DNA of 64,000 nt from Planctomycetota bacterium (GTDB taxonomy: Bacteria > Planctomycetota > Planctomycetia > Pirellulales > Pirellulaceae), in the NCBI GenBank assembly GCA_963204915.1, contig CAUJHS010000081.1, forward strand, positions 124,001 to 188,000, in the 5' to 3' direction. Positions within the stretch are counted from its first letter, which is position 1, and every line of letters starts with the position of its first letter. A program made the translations under genes and the position numbers. The notes beneath the pieces are model-generated. The model was not told the origin of the DNA and searched no databases. It saw nothing but the letters and a program-made list of their open reading frames with translations. This document shows, piece after piece, positions 16,516 through 25,736 of this stretch.

Positions 16516-17571
16516 ATGAGCAAACCCGCGCACAATTACCCCAAGCTTCATAATGCGGCGTGGCCGGGCGTGGTTGGTAAAGGAGAAGGATCCGAGCCGG
16601 CGATCGATTTGGACACCATGCTCGATTTAACCACCGCCGCAGAGGTGGATGGCGTGAAATTCGACGGCGTTGATTTGTTTCTATTTGCTCCGCACGTGGA
16701 CATTGACGCGAGCGACGCCGACCTGGAGGAATTAGCTAATAAGGTTCGTTCTCGCAACCTGGTCATCGGTTCGGTCGTCGCCCCCGTCTGGCCGCCCACG
16801 GGCGGCGGGCCGGCAATGGGTGACGACAATGACCAAGAAAAATTTTTGACTCAGGTTCGTAAAGGTTGCCGCATCGCTAAGCGTCTGCGGGAGATTGGCG
16901 TAAGACCGTACGGCGTTGTACGCATCGACTCGGCGTGCGGTCCTGCCGATTGGGCCAACGATGCGGAGGGCAATCAGAATCGCATTGCCGACACATTCCG
17001 CCGAGCCGCCGATATTGCGGATGAATACGGCGAAAAACTTGCCGCGGAGGGTGAAATTTGTTGGGGCGGCATGCACAGCTGGCGCAAAATGGTCGACCTA
17101 CTCGAACGCGTCGGTCGGCCGCAGACGATTGGATTTCAAGCGGATATGGCTCATACGTTGTTGTACCTCATGGGTTACAACGCTCCCGAGGATGCGTTGT
17201 TGCCAGAGAACTTCGACTGGAAGGACAACCAGAAATTCGACGCCGCGTACAAACAACTCACGGATGCGCTGCGCCCGTGGACGATTGACTTCCACGTAGC
17301 GCAGAATGACGCCACGGTGCATGGTACGGGTTCGCACGATAAGACCGGGCGGCATTGCCTTCCTAACGATCCCAACGGCAAGCTCAACATTACCCAACGC
17401 GCCGGGTACTGGCTGCGCGACGACCTGGGATCCAAGGCAGGCCATAAACCGCAGCATATCTGTTGGGACGGATGCATGTTCCCGAATGCCGTGATGATGA
17501 AACCCGATACGTGGAATCAGATTCTCGCGGCCATGATTTCCGTGCGCGACGCCTATGGTTGGAGCGCCTAG
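16516..17571 (+). CDS. Sugar phosphate isomerase/epimerase (AP-endonuclease-2 TIM barrel)
   Basis: A 351-residue TIM-barrel protein of the xylose isomerase-like family. Features include [20 protein letters not shown] at the N-terminus, [14 protein letters not shown], an acidic metal-binding strand ([13 protein letters not shown]), and [11 protein letters not shown] with Asp/His. A late [22 protein letters not shown] segment supplies more His/Asp ligands. Clear Shine-Dalgarno AAAGGA is 10 bases upstream of ATG 16516. No signal peptide, so it is cytoplasmic. It lies between the cupin gene and the dehydrogenase gene and likely acts in the same carbohydrate pathway; the substrate cannot be told from sequence. 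Confidence 0.82.
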   Translation: MSKPAHNYPKLHNAAWPGVVGKGEGSEPAIDLDTMLDLTTAAEVDGVKFDGVDLFLFAPHVDIDASDADLEELANKVRSRNLVIGSVVAPVWPPTGGGPAMGDDNDQEKFLTQVRKGCRIAKRLREIGVRPYGVVRIDSACGPADWANDAEGNQNRIADTFRRAADIADEYGEKLAAEGEICWGGMHSWRKMVDLLERVGRPQTIGFQADMAHTLLYLMGYNAPEDALLPENFDWKDNQKFDAAYKQLTDALRPWTIDFHVAQNDATVHGTGSHDKTGRHCLPNDPNGKLNITQRAGYWLRDDLGSKAGHKPQHICWDGCMFPNAVMMKPDTWNQILAAMISVRDAYGWSA

Positions 17572-17695
17572 CAACAGAAGTTGGCGACACATCAGCAGTC
17601 AATCGCCGCTGGCGTGTTACGGGATAGTCGTGAAGCCGCATTGATCATTGCAAGTTATTTTTCCAACTCAACAAAACAATCACAAAGGATTCGGC

Positions 17696-18832
17696 ATGAC
17701 CAAACCGCTCAATATCGGCATGATTGGCTACGGCTTCATGGGCCGGGCGCATTCGAACGGCTACCGTAAAGTAAACAATTTCTTTCCCTTGGAGCACCGC
17801 CCGGTTCTCAAAGCGGTGTGTGCGCGCAATCGAGATAAAGCCCAAGCGTTTGCCGACACCTGGGGTTATGAATCGATAGAAACCGACTGGCGCGAATTGC
17901 TCAAACGCGAAGATATCGACGCGGTCGACATTTGTACGCCCAACAATTTGCACAAGGAAGTCGCGATCGCTGCCGCTGAGGCGGGCAAAATGATTCTTTG
18001 CGAAAAACCGCTCGCCATGAATGTCAAAGAAGGCGAACAAATGGTCGCCGCCGTGAAGAAGGCGGGGGTGCGGAATATGGTTTGGTACAACTACCGACGT
18101 GTGCCTGCGGTAACGCTTGCAAAGCAAATTATTGATGAAGGCCGATTAGGGCGCGTGTTCCACTATCGCGCGGTGTTTTTGCAAGACTGGACAATTTCGG
18201 CCGATGTGCCTCAAGGCGGGGCAGGAACCTGGCGACTGGACGTGGACGCGGCCGGCAGCGGGGTAACCGGCGACTTGCTGGCCCATTGCATCGACACGGC
18301 CATTTGGCTCAATGGGCCAATTACCAAAGTCACGGCCATGACGGAGACATTCGTCAAAGAACGCAAACACGCCGAGAGCGGGAAGGTCGCAAAAGTTGGC
18401 ATCGACGATGCGTGCGCCTTCCTGGCTCAGTTCAAGAATGGGGCGTTGGCCGTTTTTGAAAGCACACGTTACGCACGTGGTCACAAAGCGCTTTACACGT
18501 TCGAAATCAACGGCGAGCGCGCGTCGATCTCTTGGGACCTGCACGATCTGCACCGCCTGGGATATTTTGACCATCGCGACGAGTCCAAGCTTCGTGGTTG
18601 GCGGTCCATTCATGTAACCGATAGCGATCACCCGTACATGGGGAATTGGTGGGTGCCAGGCCTACAAATCGGCTACGAACATAGTTTTGTGCACCAGGTG
18701 GCTGATTTCCTCAAGAGTTTGGAAACGGGCGAAAACGCGCAGCCCGACTTTGAAAGCGCGCTTGAGACGCAGCGCGTGTGCGACGCGGTCTTGAAAAGCG
18801 CCGCGAGCGGCAAATGGACAGACGTAGTCTAA
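17696..18832 (+). CDS. Gfo/Idh/MocA family sugar dehydrogenase
   Basis: NAD(P)-dependent oxidoreductase of 378 residues. The Rossmann motif is at the N-terminus ([17 protein letters not shown]) and the family hallmark EKPLAMN is near residue 103, supplying the catalytic Lys. The second domain begins at about residue 125, with [29 protein letters not shown] carrying the Asp/His catalytic region. There is no Tat signal, unlike many planctomycete relatives, so it is cytoplasmic. ATG 17696 has AAAGGA 6 bases upstream; the upstream frame start at 17648 is not needed. Last gene of the sugar operon. Confidence 0.9.
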   Translation: MTKPLNIGMIGYGFMGRAHSNGYRKVNNFFPLEHRPVLKAVCARNRDKAQAFADTWGYESIETDWRELLKREDIDAVDICTPNNLHKEVAIAAAEAGKMILCEKPLAMNVKEGEQMVAAVKKAGVRNMVWYNYRRVPAVTLAKQIIDEGRLGRVFHYRAVFLQDWTISADVPQGGAGTWRLDVDAAGSGVTGDLLAHCIDTAIWLNGPITKVTAMTETFVKERKHAESGKVAKVGIDDACAFLAQFKNGALAVFESTRYARGHKALYTFEINGERASISWDLHDLHRLGYFDHRDESKLRGWRSIHVTDSDHPYMGNWWVPGLQIGYEHSFVHQVADFLKSLETGENAQPDFESALETQRVCDAVLKSAASGKWTDVV

Positions 18833-18860
18833 ACCATAGCAGCACTGACGATTTGATGGC

Positions 18861-19742
18861 TTAACGCAACTGCGGCAAAACACCTTCGAGAAATTTTGCG
18901 AGGCGATCAGAAGCTTTGGTCGCCTCTTCATGCATTCGCCACATGTCTTTGACGCTTGACGGCCTACGGAAAAGCGCTCCGGTGGCCGCACCCAGCTTGC
19001 CCGCCATCGTGTGTTGTTGCAAAAGCGCGTCGATTTCCGAGGGTAGTTCGTCATCGACCGCATCGCTGATGACACGTACCGAAAGGAACCGCGTGCGACT
19101 CTGCTGGCATTCGGCGGCCACGGCGGCAGTTTCCATGTCGCAGGCTAACGCGGCTCGCAGTTCACCCAAGCGGCGTTTTTCGTCCGTTGTACGCACAAGT
19201 CGGTCAACGGTCAAAAGGCGTCCTACATGTAAACCGCGCGTCCTGGCCATGACATCCGGGTCCATCTTCAAGCCCACTTCAAACTCTTGGCCGGATTCGT
19301 CAACGATATGATTCGCCATGATTACATGGCCGCGACGTAAGTCGGGCTGTAAGGCGCCGGCGAATCCTGTCGAGACGACCCAGGCGGGTTGATGTTTTGC
19401 GATCACTCGTTGGGTTGCGTGCGATGCTGCATCACGGCCCACTCCTGCATCAACGGCCAGAACGCGCCGCCCGTCGAGAAAGCCGTCATACTCAACGCGG
19501 GTGCGGAAGCGTCGTCGCGTGATTTTCTGCAGACGGTCAACGATGCCTCCTGATTCAACGCTTAACGCGAAAATCAGAGCAACATCGCAGGGAACCGGTT
19601 CAGGCGTTGTTGCTGTGTTTGGATCGGCTGTTTCGGAATCGGCGTTGTCGTCCGACTGTTTTGCGAATTCCGTGACAGCCTCTCTTAATTTCTCCTGCGC
19701 GGTTTGGCGTAACCAGGAATCAACGAGATAACGTAATAACAT
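18861..19742 (-). CDS. Nucleoside phosphorylase / MTA-SAH nucleosidase-like protein
   Basis: A 293-residue PNP/UDP phosphorylase-family protein. The core (about residues 52-235) has DVALIFALSVESGGI, VSTGFAGALQPDLRRGHVI, CDMETAAVAAEC with the ribose-binding Met-Glu, and RVISDAVDDELPSE with the catalytic Asp. These fit 5'-methylthioadenosine/S-adenosylhomocysteine nucleosidase or the hopanoid-linked phosphorylase group. The first 50 residues are a Gln/Asp/Thr-rich extension not typical of the enzyme. Start ATG at 19742. Convergent with the dehydrogenase gene, with 28 bases between stops. Confidence 0.75.
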   Translation of the reverse strand: MLLRYLVDSWLRQTAQEKLREAVTEFAKQSDDNADSETADPNTATTPEPVPCDVALIFALSVESGGIVDRLQKITRRRFRTRVEYDGFLDGRRVLAVDAGVGRDAASHATQRVIAKHQPAWVVSTGFAGALQPDLRRGHVIMANHIVDESGQEFEVGLKMDPDVMARTRGLHVGRLLTVDRLVRTTDEKRRLGELRAALACDMETAAVAAECQQSRTRFLSVRVISDAVDDELPSEIDALLQQHTMAGKLGAATGALFRRPSSVKDMWRMHEEATKASDRLAKFLEGVLPQLR

Positions 19743-19962
19743 GACGTGGGCGATTGAAAAGTGCGAACAAGACTTCAGTTAACATACGCCGAGTCCGTTT
19801 GCCGTTCAATCGTTCGCGCCAACCCTAAGTTTGGCCGCCAACGAATCGTAAATACAATTTGCTAGAGTCTGGGAAAATCGGTTGACCGGGTTGTGAAGGC
19901 TAACCGGTAAGCTAATCTTTAATGATTGCTGTGCTACTTTACCGTCGACCTGCGGGGGGCGA

Positions 19963-21057
19963 ATGCGCCACAACTACAGGCTGATCTTGGTCTGTCTCGC
20001 TTACTTGTGCATGATCGGATCAATTGCCGGCGCGCAAGAGGCGTCGAGCTCCGATTTATCAGCCGATTCGCCAACTTTGGCGCCGGGCGATCCGGAACAG
20101 TCGGAAATTGCATTCCGGTTTTCAGAGGAATTCTTTGCCACGTTGTTGCGGCGAAGCGTATCTCGTTCCACCCCCGTGAACCAATGCGTGCTGGGGGCTT
20201 GGGTCACAGGGACAGCGCGAACCAACGCCAAAGTGGGTATTGTGCTGCAACCGAGCGAAGACGAAGCGCAGTTCTACATTACCTTAACCGGTCAAACCGT
20301 ATCAAACACCATGGGTTCGCAGGGGCCCGCGCGCGTTTACACAACGACCACAACCCAATTCTACGCCTGGAAATTAGTGCGTTTCGACCAAGAGAAGTTT
20401 GTTACCTCGCCCGCAGGCGTGCGTGCGCAAACCTGGTCGCGGACAAACTGTATCGCCTCGACGGCGCGATCACGCCTGGTGAATCGCATCGTACGGCGCG
20501 TGGCGACCAAACGCGTCGCCGAAGCACGAGGGTACACAACCAATCTGGCCAATTGGCAAGTGCGGAAGCAAATCCTCGATAGCTTCAACAAAGCTGTGGA
20601 TGAAGCAATTAACGATGCGAATACCCAACTTTCCATCCGACAAACGCTCATCGCACGGTTCGGGGGATTGGAAAATCTTCGCTATCGCTTATCGACGACC
20701 GACAAGTATTTGGAGATTTACGTTAATATCGCCTCGGACCTGGAGCCCAAACGTCCTCCGATCGTCGACGCCTGGAACTTGGCGCCGATGGAAATCTGGG
20801 TCCACACGCAGATTTCCGACGAACTTCTTCCGCCAATTCTGCAAGATTGGGCACCACGGTATACGTTTTTTATCGAGCGCGCCGCCGAGCGATTGGCTGA
20901 ATCAATTACGCCCGCTGAGGTCGAGTTCAAACTTCAGTTTACACCTCAGCTTGATTGGGTCGTGATGCGCTTCGGCGACGAACTTCTCGAACGCATTAAG
21001 ACTCGGGTGCAAGAACGAAGAAAGCAACAGGGCGACGCCTCAAGTGCTTTGCCGTAA
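19963..21057 (+). CDS. Secreted protein of unknown function
   Basis: A 364-residue protein with a clear signal peptide (residues 1-23, hydrophobic core VCLAYLCMIGSIAG, probable cleavage after AGA). I recognise no domain. The mature part is soluble and mixed alpha/beta: a Thr-rich strand region (ARVYTTTTTQFYAWK), an Arg-rich helix (STARSRLVNRIVRRVATKRVAEARG), and a C-terminal region rich in Ile/Leu/Glu. Only two Cys remain after processing. It is probably periplasmic. The gene stands between a divergent nucleosidase gene and the downstream reductase fusion, 143 bases away. Confidence 0.75.
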   Translation: MRHNYRLILVCLAYLCMIGSIAGAQEASSSDLSADSPTLAPGDPEQSEIAFRFSEEFFATLLRRSVSRSTPVNQCVLGAWVTGTARTNAKVGIVLQPSEDEAQFYITLTGQTVSNTMGSQGPARVYTTTTTQFYAWKLVRFDQEKFVTSPAGVRAQTWSRTNCIASTARSRLVNRIVRRVATKRVAEARGYTTNLANWQVRKQILDSFNKAVDEAINDANTQLSIRQTLIARFGGLENLRYRLSTTDKYLEIYVNIASDLEPKRPPIVDAWNLAPMEIWVHTQISDELLPPILQDWAPRYTFFIERAAERLAESITPAEVEFKLQFTPQLDWVVMRFGDELLERIKTRVQERRKQQGDASSALP

Positions 21058-21200
21058 ATTCGGCGTGCTGTCGTGCATCGCATGAAGCCGCAAGACATGC
21101 TCGTCTGATCGCGGCGGCGCCAACGCCTCGCCTGAGCTCTTCGCTTGATTTACACTCGAAAACGGCTTTGCACTCGCGCAACGCATGGTACGGACGATTC

Positions 21201-23408
21201 ATGGAAGCTGGCGGCGACGGCGTGTATCGATTTCTCGTGCGTTATGGAACGCCAGGGTTCGTGGGGCGATTCGGTTCGGTACATGCCATCGCCGCACCAC
21301 GCGGCGCCTGGGTGGCCGTCGCTACCGACCGCGGCGTCGAAGCCGGACAGGTGCTTGTTAGCGCCGATGATCCAAAGCTGAAGCACGATTCACGGCCGCC
21401 CGTTGGCGAGATTCTGCGTGCACTGACGGACGACGACCAAGAACGGCGACAAAGTTTGCAGCTTTTGGCGGGCAAGCTTTTGGAGCAGGGGCGTGAGCTG
21501 GCGGCGTCGCAGTCAGTCGGCGTTGCATTGCTGGATGGCGAAGTTTTGCTTGGCGGCGACCGCGCCGTGTTGTACTACGCGGGTGAATCGACGACGGCGC
21601 TTGGTCCTATCGCCGTCGCTCTGAGCCGTTGCTTTGATGGTTTGCACGTTCAGTTCCAACCCTTGGAAACGGCGCTTGGGAACGGCGAACCGCCGGTCTC
21701 GCCTTCGTCCGAAGAACCACGGAATGAAACTCGACCGCCGCCGCAAACGTATCAAGAGCGTGTCAAATCCGAATCCAGCTTCCGCTGGCCGGAGATCGTC
21801 CGTCAGATGGATGACCCCCATTTGGCGAAGCTCAAACGAGACGACGCTTTCTTGCTTCAATGGCACGGCGTTTATCAGCAGCAATTGCACAAGAGTCGGC
21901 ATGTCGCCTTTATGGCTCGAATTAAACCGCCCGGCGGTCGTTTAACCGCGCGGCAACTGCTTACATTGCTGGACCTTGCCGACGAAGTTGGGGACGGCAC
22001 CCTGCGCATAACGGCACGGCAAGGACTTCAGTTGCACGGGGTAGCGAAGCAGGACGTTCGGCGAACAATTCAGAAAGTTGAGGGAACGCTCCTTTCGACG
22101 CTTGGGGCCTGCGGCGATGGTTCGCGCAATGTGATGTGCTGTCCGGCTCCGCAGCGAAACGATCGCGCTAGAACGCGCATTCAATCGTTGGCTGCCGAGA
22201 TTGCTCGGCTTCTCGCTCCTCAGGGCTCCGCCTATTACGACCTATGGATTGCTGACTCGCAGCACAACGACCCACAAGATTTTCGCGAGCCGCTTTATGG
22301 CCCCACTTATTTGCCGCGCAAACTCAAGGTGGGCATTGCCTTGCCGGAAGATAACTGCATCGATGTTCTTGCGCAGGACGTGGGACTGATGGCCGTGACT
22401 GACAATGGGCGGCTTAAGGGGTTCAATGTTCTCGTTGGCGGTGGATTGGCGGCGTCAACGAAACGGCCTGACGCGGCGCCTCACTTGGCCGAACCGTTGG
22501 CGTTCGTTTCGGCGACCGATGCATTGCGAATTGTCGACGCCATCGTTCAAGTACACCGCGATTTCGGCAATCGCCAGGACCGCCGGAGAGGTCGCTTGAA
22601 GCACCTGATTCTACAGGTTGGGTTAGATGAGTTTCGACGATTGGTCGAGCTCCGATTCGACTCCGCGTTGGAACCTCCTATACCCTTGATGATCACCGGC
22701 TGCGACGACCACCTGGGATGGCGACGGCAAGGCGATGGAAATCTCTACTTAGGATTACGCGTGCTCAGTGGACGTATCGGTGACTTGTCGGATGTCCAAC
22801 TCAAGACTTTCTTGCGACAAGTGCTGGCGGTCCGAGATTCGGCGGTGCGACTAACACCTCAGCAAAACTTGTTGTTGTGCGACTTGGAGCCGCAAAGCCA
22901 ACCAACCATCGAGCACATTCTGAGCGAATGTGGCGTCCCACTCGCGGAATCCATGTCGCTCCTGCGGCGACATGCGATGGCTTGCCCGGCTTTGCCAACG
23001 TGCGGCCTGGCTGTCGCAGAAGCGGAAAGGCTTTTGCCGCAATTGCTGGCGCCGCTACAAGCCGAGTTAGAACGGCGCGGCTTGCAGCAAGAACCAATTT
23101 CCTTGCGCTTGGCTGGGTGCTCAAACGGCTGTTCGCGATCCGCGCTGGCCGACATTGCCCTCGTGGGACGCAGCCAAGGAACCTACGCGATATTTGCCGG
23201 CGGGCGGCTTCAGGGCGACCGCCTGAACGTGTTGGTTCGCGAGCATGTGCCCGAAAGTCGTTTAGTGCATGAGTTGGCAGGCTTGTTTGACGAGTATCTC
23301 AACCAACACCTGCCGGAAGAGTCGTTCAGCGATTGCCTGTTTCGGTTGTATTCGGGCGGCCCTGGCCCCGTCGCCATCAACGCGGAAGGCGATCGCACCG
23401 GTCCATGA
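21201..23408 (+). CDS. PSP1-domain / sulfite or nitrite reductase (siroheme) fusion
   Basis: A 735-residue fusion. Residues about 5-160 match a PSP1 (YaaT-like) domain: LVRYGTPGFVGRF, VAVATDRGVEAGQVL, GEILRALTDDDQ, DRAVLYYAGE and LGPIAVALSRCF. A Pro/Glu-rich linker follows, then a full siroheme and 4Fe-4S reductase from about 190. The iron-sulfur ligands are C595, C601, C640 and C644; their C-x5-C-x38-C-x3-C spacing equals that of E. coli CysI. Siroheme and substrate motifs (RITARQGLQLHGV, GDGSRNVMCCP) are present. It reduces sulfite to sulfide or nitrite to ammonia, probably with ferredoxin; which one cannot be decided here. ATG 21201 is chosen over the TTG at 21168. The PSP1 part is atypical for this enzyme. 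Confidence 0.88.
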   Translation: MEAGGDGVYRFLVRYGTPGFVGRFGSVHAIAAPRGAWVAVATDRGVEAGQVLVSADDPKLKHDSRPPVGEILRALTDDDQERRQSLQLLAGKLLEQGRELAASQSVGVALLDGEVLLGGDRAVLYYAGESTTALGPIAVALSRCFDGLHVQFQPLETALGNGEPPVSPSSEEPRNETRPPPQTYQERVKSESSFRWPEIVRQMDDPHLAKLKRDDAFLLQWHGVYQQQLHKSRHVAFMARIKPPGGRLTARQLLTLLDLADEVGDGTLRITARQGLQLHGVAKQDVRRTIQKVEGTLLSTLGACGDGSRNVMCCPAPQRNDRARTRIQSLAAEIARLLAPQGSAYYDLWIADSQHNDPQDFREPLYGPTYLPRKLKVGIALPEDNCIDVLAQDVGLMAVTDNGRLKGFNVLVGGGLAASTKRPDAAPHLAEPLAFVSATDALRIVDAIVQVHRDFGNRQDRRRGRLKHLILQVGLDEFRRLVELRFDSALEPPIPLMITGCDDHLGWRRQGDGNLYLGLRVLSGRIGDLSDVQLKTFLRQVLAVRDSAVRLTPQQNLLLCDLEPQSQPTIEHILSECGVPLAESMSLLRRHAMACPALPTCGLAVAEAERLLPQLLAPLQAELERRGLQQEPISLRLAGCSNGCSRSALADIALVGRSQGTYAIFAGGRLQGDRLNVLVREHVPESRLVHELAGLFDEYLNQHLPEESFSDCLFRLYSGGPGPVAINAEGDRTGP

Positions 23409-23441
23409 AAAAAGCCCGCCCATCCGAAGATGAGCGGGCTT
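23408..23441 (-). terminator. Rho-independent terminator for the lipoprotein-like gene
   Basis: AAGCCCGC (23412-23419) pairs with GCGGGCTT (23434-23441), with an inner CATC-CGAA-GATG hairpin. The six As at 23408-23413 give a T-run on the minus strand. It lies 36 bases after the stop of the gene ending at 23477, and may also stop the convergent reductase transcript. Confidence 0.85.
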
Positions 23442-23476
23442 ACCCCCAATCGTTGATTTGGATCAGGCCCTGTCGC

Positions 23477-24052
23477 TTAGTAGTGAGTTCCGGGGCCGGT
23501 ATCGACGTTGCCGACCATATGCAAGTGATTGTGGTCGACGTAAATCACTTCGACTTCATCTTCGTCAATCAGAGTATGCGGCACAGGCCAACCCACACGC
23601 ACCTTCTCGCTGTAGTAGACGGTGCATTTGTAGTGGGCGTGGTGTAATTGGGCTGGGCCAAGTAAGGGGTAAACGCGCGGCGGGTCAATATAATCGGCGA
23701 TCTTCTCTTTCACGATCGTCACATTGTTGCGTTGAATCTCGTGCAACATGGGGAGACCGCCGGAAACCGGAGCCGCACGCTCCAAGGCCAACATGACTTC
23801 GTCGTCGCTCGGCGGATCGAGCGCGGCCGTTGGACCACCCGCGGTGAGCGGGCCCAAGATTGGCGCCCGAGCGTACCGCTCATGCGTCCAATGCTCGACT
23901 TCCTTCTTGTCTTGGAAGTAGGGGCTGACCGGAATGGGAATCGCCAGGGCGCCAAGGTTCGGCCCTTGCGTAATACCGATGCAGCCTGTATTCGCCAACG
24001 CGGCCGCGGCCGTCAGGGCGGCAAAAGCGGCGAAGAAAGGCGTTCGACTCAT
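23477..24052 (-). CDS. Small exported, lipoprotein-like protein of unknown function
   Basis: A 191-residue protein with an N-terminal signal (residues 1-22, Ala-rich core) ending in LANTGC, a possible though imperfect lipobox. The mature part is rich in Pro and His (PIPVSPYF, LHHAHYKCTVYYSEKVRVGWPVPHT, VIYVDHNHLHMVG). I recognise no domain; the His-rich C-terminus could bind metal. The start at 24052 has GAGGAA 6 bases upstream, which favours it over an ATG at 24073. It lies 266 bases downstream of the BON-domain gene, which has its own terminator, so it is probably a separate transcript. Confidence 0.75.
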   Translation of the reverse strand: MSRTPFFAAFAALTAAAALANTGCIGITQGPNLGALAIPIPVSPYFQDKKEVEHWTHERYARAPILGPLTAGGPTAALDPPSDDEVMLALERAAPVSGGLPMLHEIQRNNVTIVKEKIADYIDPPRVYPLLGPAQLHHAHYKCTVYYSEKVRVGWPVPHTLIDEDEVEVIYVDHNHLHMVGNVDTGPGTHY

Positions 24053-24184
24053 AGGTGATTCCTCGGGTATCATCCGATAAACGCGGGACCGGATCGAGAC
24101 CGCCCCACGGAGGGCGTGATCTGCAAACGGGCGAATGCGGGCCGTTGCTAGAGTAATTATCGCGAGAAGTTATTCCGAACTTGC

Positions 24185-24213
24185 GGGTTTTTCCGGGTTT
24201 GAGGGAAAAACCC
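24185..24213. repeat. 10-bp inverted repeat upstream of the lipoprotein-like gene
   Basis: GGGTTTTTCC (24185-24194) and GGAAAAACCC (24204-24213) are perfect inverted repeats with a 9-base spacer, about 135-160 bases upstream of the start at 24052. It could be an operator or a hairpin in the leader; the function is unknown. Confidence 0.5.
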
Positions 24214-24263
24214 CTGACGCCCGCCAGCGGACGTCAAGGTCGATTTGCCCAAACTTAGCCAAT

Positions 24264-24297
24264 AAAAAAACCTCCGCCACGGCAAGCGTAGCGGAGG
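24264..24297 (-). terminator. Rho-independent terminator of the BON-domain gene
   Basis: CCTCCGC (24271-24277) pairs with GCGGAGG (24291-24297). Inner ACG/CGT pairs add to the stem. Seven Ts follow on the minus strand. It lies 21 bases past the stop of the gene ending at 24318. Confidence 0.88.
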
Positions 24298-24317
24298 CTG
24301 CGGGAGCATCAGGTTAA

Positions 24318-25736
24318 CTAACGCATCTTCCAAGGACGGCTTTGATCTTTGAAGTCAAGTTGCCACCAACCGTCATCCCATTCCAGCACCACCTTCCGCC
24401 ATCCCAGCGGGACCTGCGGATACGGATAGAAAGGACCAATGTACGGCCAAACCGTGGGCGAATACTGCTTGGGATAGGTAACGGCGGCGTAATTCGGGTA
24501 AGCCGCGTAACTAGGCCACGCGTAGGCTGGCAAGTGCGGATGGTCATACCGAACTCCGGCGCCGCCATAAGCGCTGACCGCATGCATTGGAGCCGCAGGA
24601 GCGTAAGGAGCGACGCCCGGCGGCGGACCGGCCGAGCCGGCGGCGACACCGGCTTCCGCGGACATTTCGGCCGATGCAGGTTGCGCGGGAGCAAACGCGT
24701 ACGGCGTTTGCGGCATTGCTGCATAATAACCAGCGTACGGATAGGCGTAGTACGGGTTCACCGGCGCGAGTTGGGGCGCCGCAGGACCTGCTTTTTGCAG
24801 TGCCGCAGGCGAAGCCGGAGTTGCCGAGCCTGACGCCGCATTGCCGGACTTCAAAACGCTCGATTGTGCGGGCTGGACGGCCGACGCCTGCGTGGCTCGC
24901 CCTGAGCCGTCAATCGCGATTGACTGCGCTGTTTGGGACGCGGCAAAGTTGCCGGGCGCGTCGGTCGTCTCCAGGTTCTTCATGATCTTGACCACGCCGG
25001 GAACACGTTGGACGGCCTGCAGGATGACCGCTTCCTGGTCGGCCGAGACGATGTGTCCCTTGATCCACACCACCCCGCTGTCGACCTTAAAGGAAACGTC
25101 CGATCCAGTGAGACGTCCTGCCGCTTTTTCGTTCTTCAGAACGCCAATGACACGCTGGGTAATTTCGTGATCTTGGTTGCTCGTGGCTGGAAGTTCCGCC
25201 TTGGCGGCCACGGTCGAGGCGGGCACGGGCGCCGACGGGGGCGAAACCGAAATTGCCGCAGCCATCGTCACGGGGTATACCGGTTGCGTTGCGATCGGCG
25301 ACGCGGGCGCCGTAACCAAGGCCTGACGCGTTTCCTCAACTTGAGGACGTCGCGACGAAATCGTCGGAGCCGGCGTTGGGGAAATCTGGGCAGGACGCAG
25401 TGGCTGCGCTTCGGGCGCCGCACGTTCGGCAATCTTGGCTTCCGGTGCGGCCGCAGGCGCGTCAATGTTCTCCATGACTTTCGAGACGCCTGGCGTGAGG
25501 CGCGCCGTTTCTAGAACGAGCGACTCCTGTTGGGCCGAGTCGAGCCGTCCCTTGACCCAGACTACGCCTCCTTCGACCTTGAGATCAATGTCGAATCCCT
25601 GGAGTCGGCCGGCAGCCTGGTGTTCTTTAAGTTTGCTGATGATTTGCCGGGCGATTTCTTTGTCGTCGCCTCGTGCCATTAGTGGCGCCGCGGCGGCGAG
25701 GCCGAAAACCGCCAACGCAAATGTAATGCGTCGCAT
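24318..25736 (-). CDS. Secreted protein with two BON domains and a Pro/Tyr/Ala-rich tail
   Basis: A 472-residue exported protein. The signal peptide is residues 1-22. BON domains lie at about 25-92 (ARQIISKLKEHQAAGRL, VWVKGRLDSAQQESLVL, PGVSKVMENI) and about 192-262 (ITQRVIGVLKNEKAAGRL, VWIKGHIVSADQEAVIL, PGVVKIMKNL), which usually bind phospholipid or sit at the envelope. A low-complexity Ala/Pro/Ser linker separates them. After about 330 the chain is rich in Tyr, Pro and Ala (YYAYPYAGYYAAMP). The C-terminus WRKVVLEWDDGWWQLDF is more conserved-looking. A very strong Shine-Dalgarno (AGGAGGGGGG) precedes ATG 25736. Probably periplasmic or surface-associated; precise function unknown. Confidence 0.8.
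   Translation of the reverse strand: MRRITFALAVFGLAAAAPLMARGDDKEIARQIISKLKEHQAAGRLQGFDIDLKVEGGVVWVKGRLDSAQQESLVLETARLTPGVSKVMENIDAPAAAPEAKIAERAAPEAQPLRPAQISPTPAPTISSRRPQVEETRQALVTAPASPIATQPVYPVTMAAAISVSPPSAPVPASTVAAKAELPATSNQDHEITQRVIGVLKNEKAAGRLTGSDVSFKVDSGVVWIKGHIVSADQEAVILQAVQRVPGVVKIMKNLETTDAPGNFAASQTAQSIAIDGSGRATQASAVQPAQSSVLKSGNAASGSATPASPAALQKAGPAAPQLAPVNPYYAYPYAGYYAAMPQTPYAFAPAQPASAEMSAEAGVAAGSAGPPPGVAPYAPAAPMHAVSAYGGAGVRYDHPHLPAYAWPSYAAYPNYAAVTYPKQYSPTVWPYIGPFYPYPQVPLGWRKVVLEWDDGWWQLDFKDQSRPWKMR

Noticed and set aside
19926..20582. 218-codon frame overlapping the secreted protein gene
   Set aside because: The other frame has a clear signal peptide and continues to 21057; this one shows Arg-rich shadow composition.
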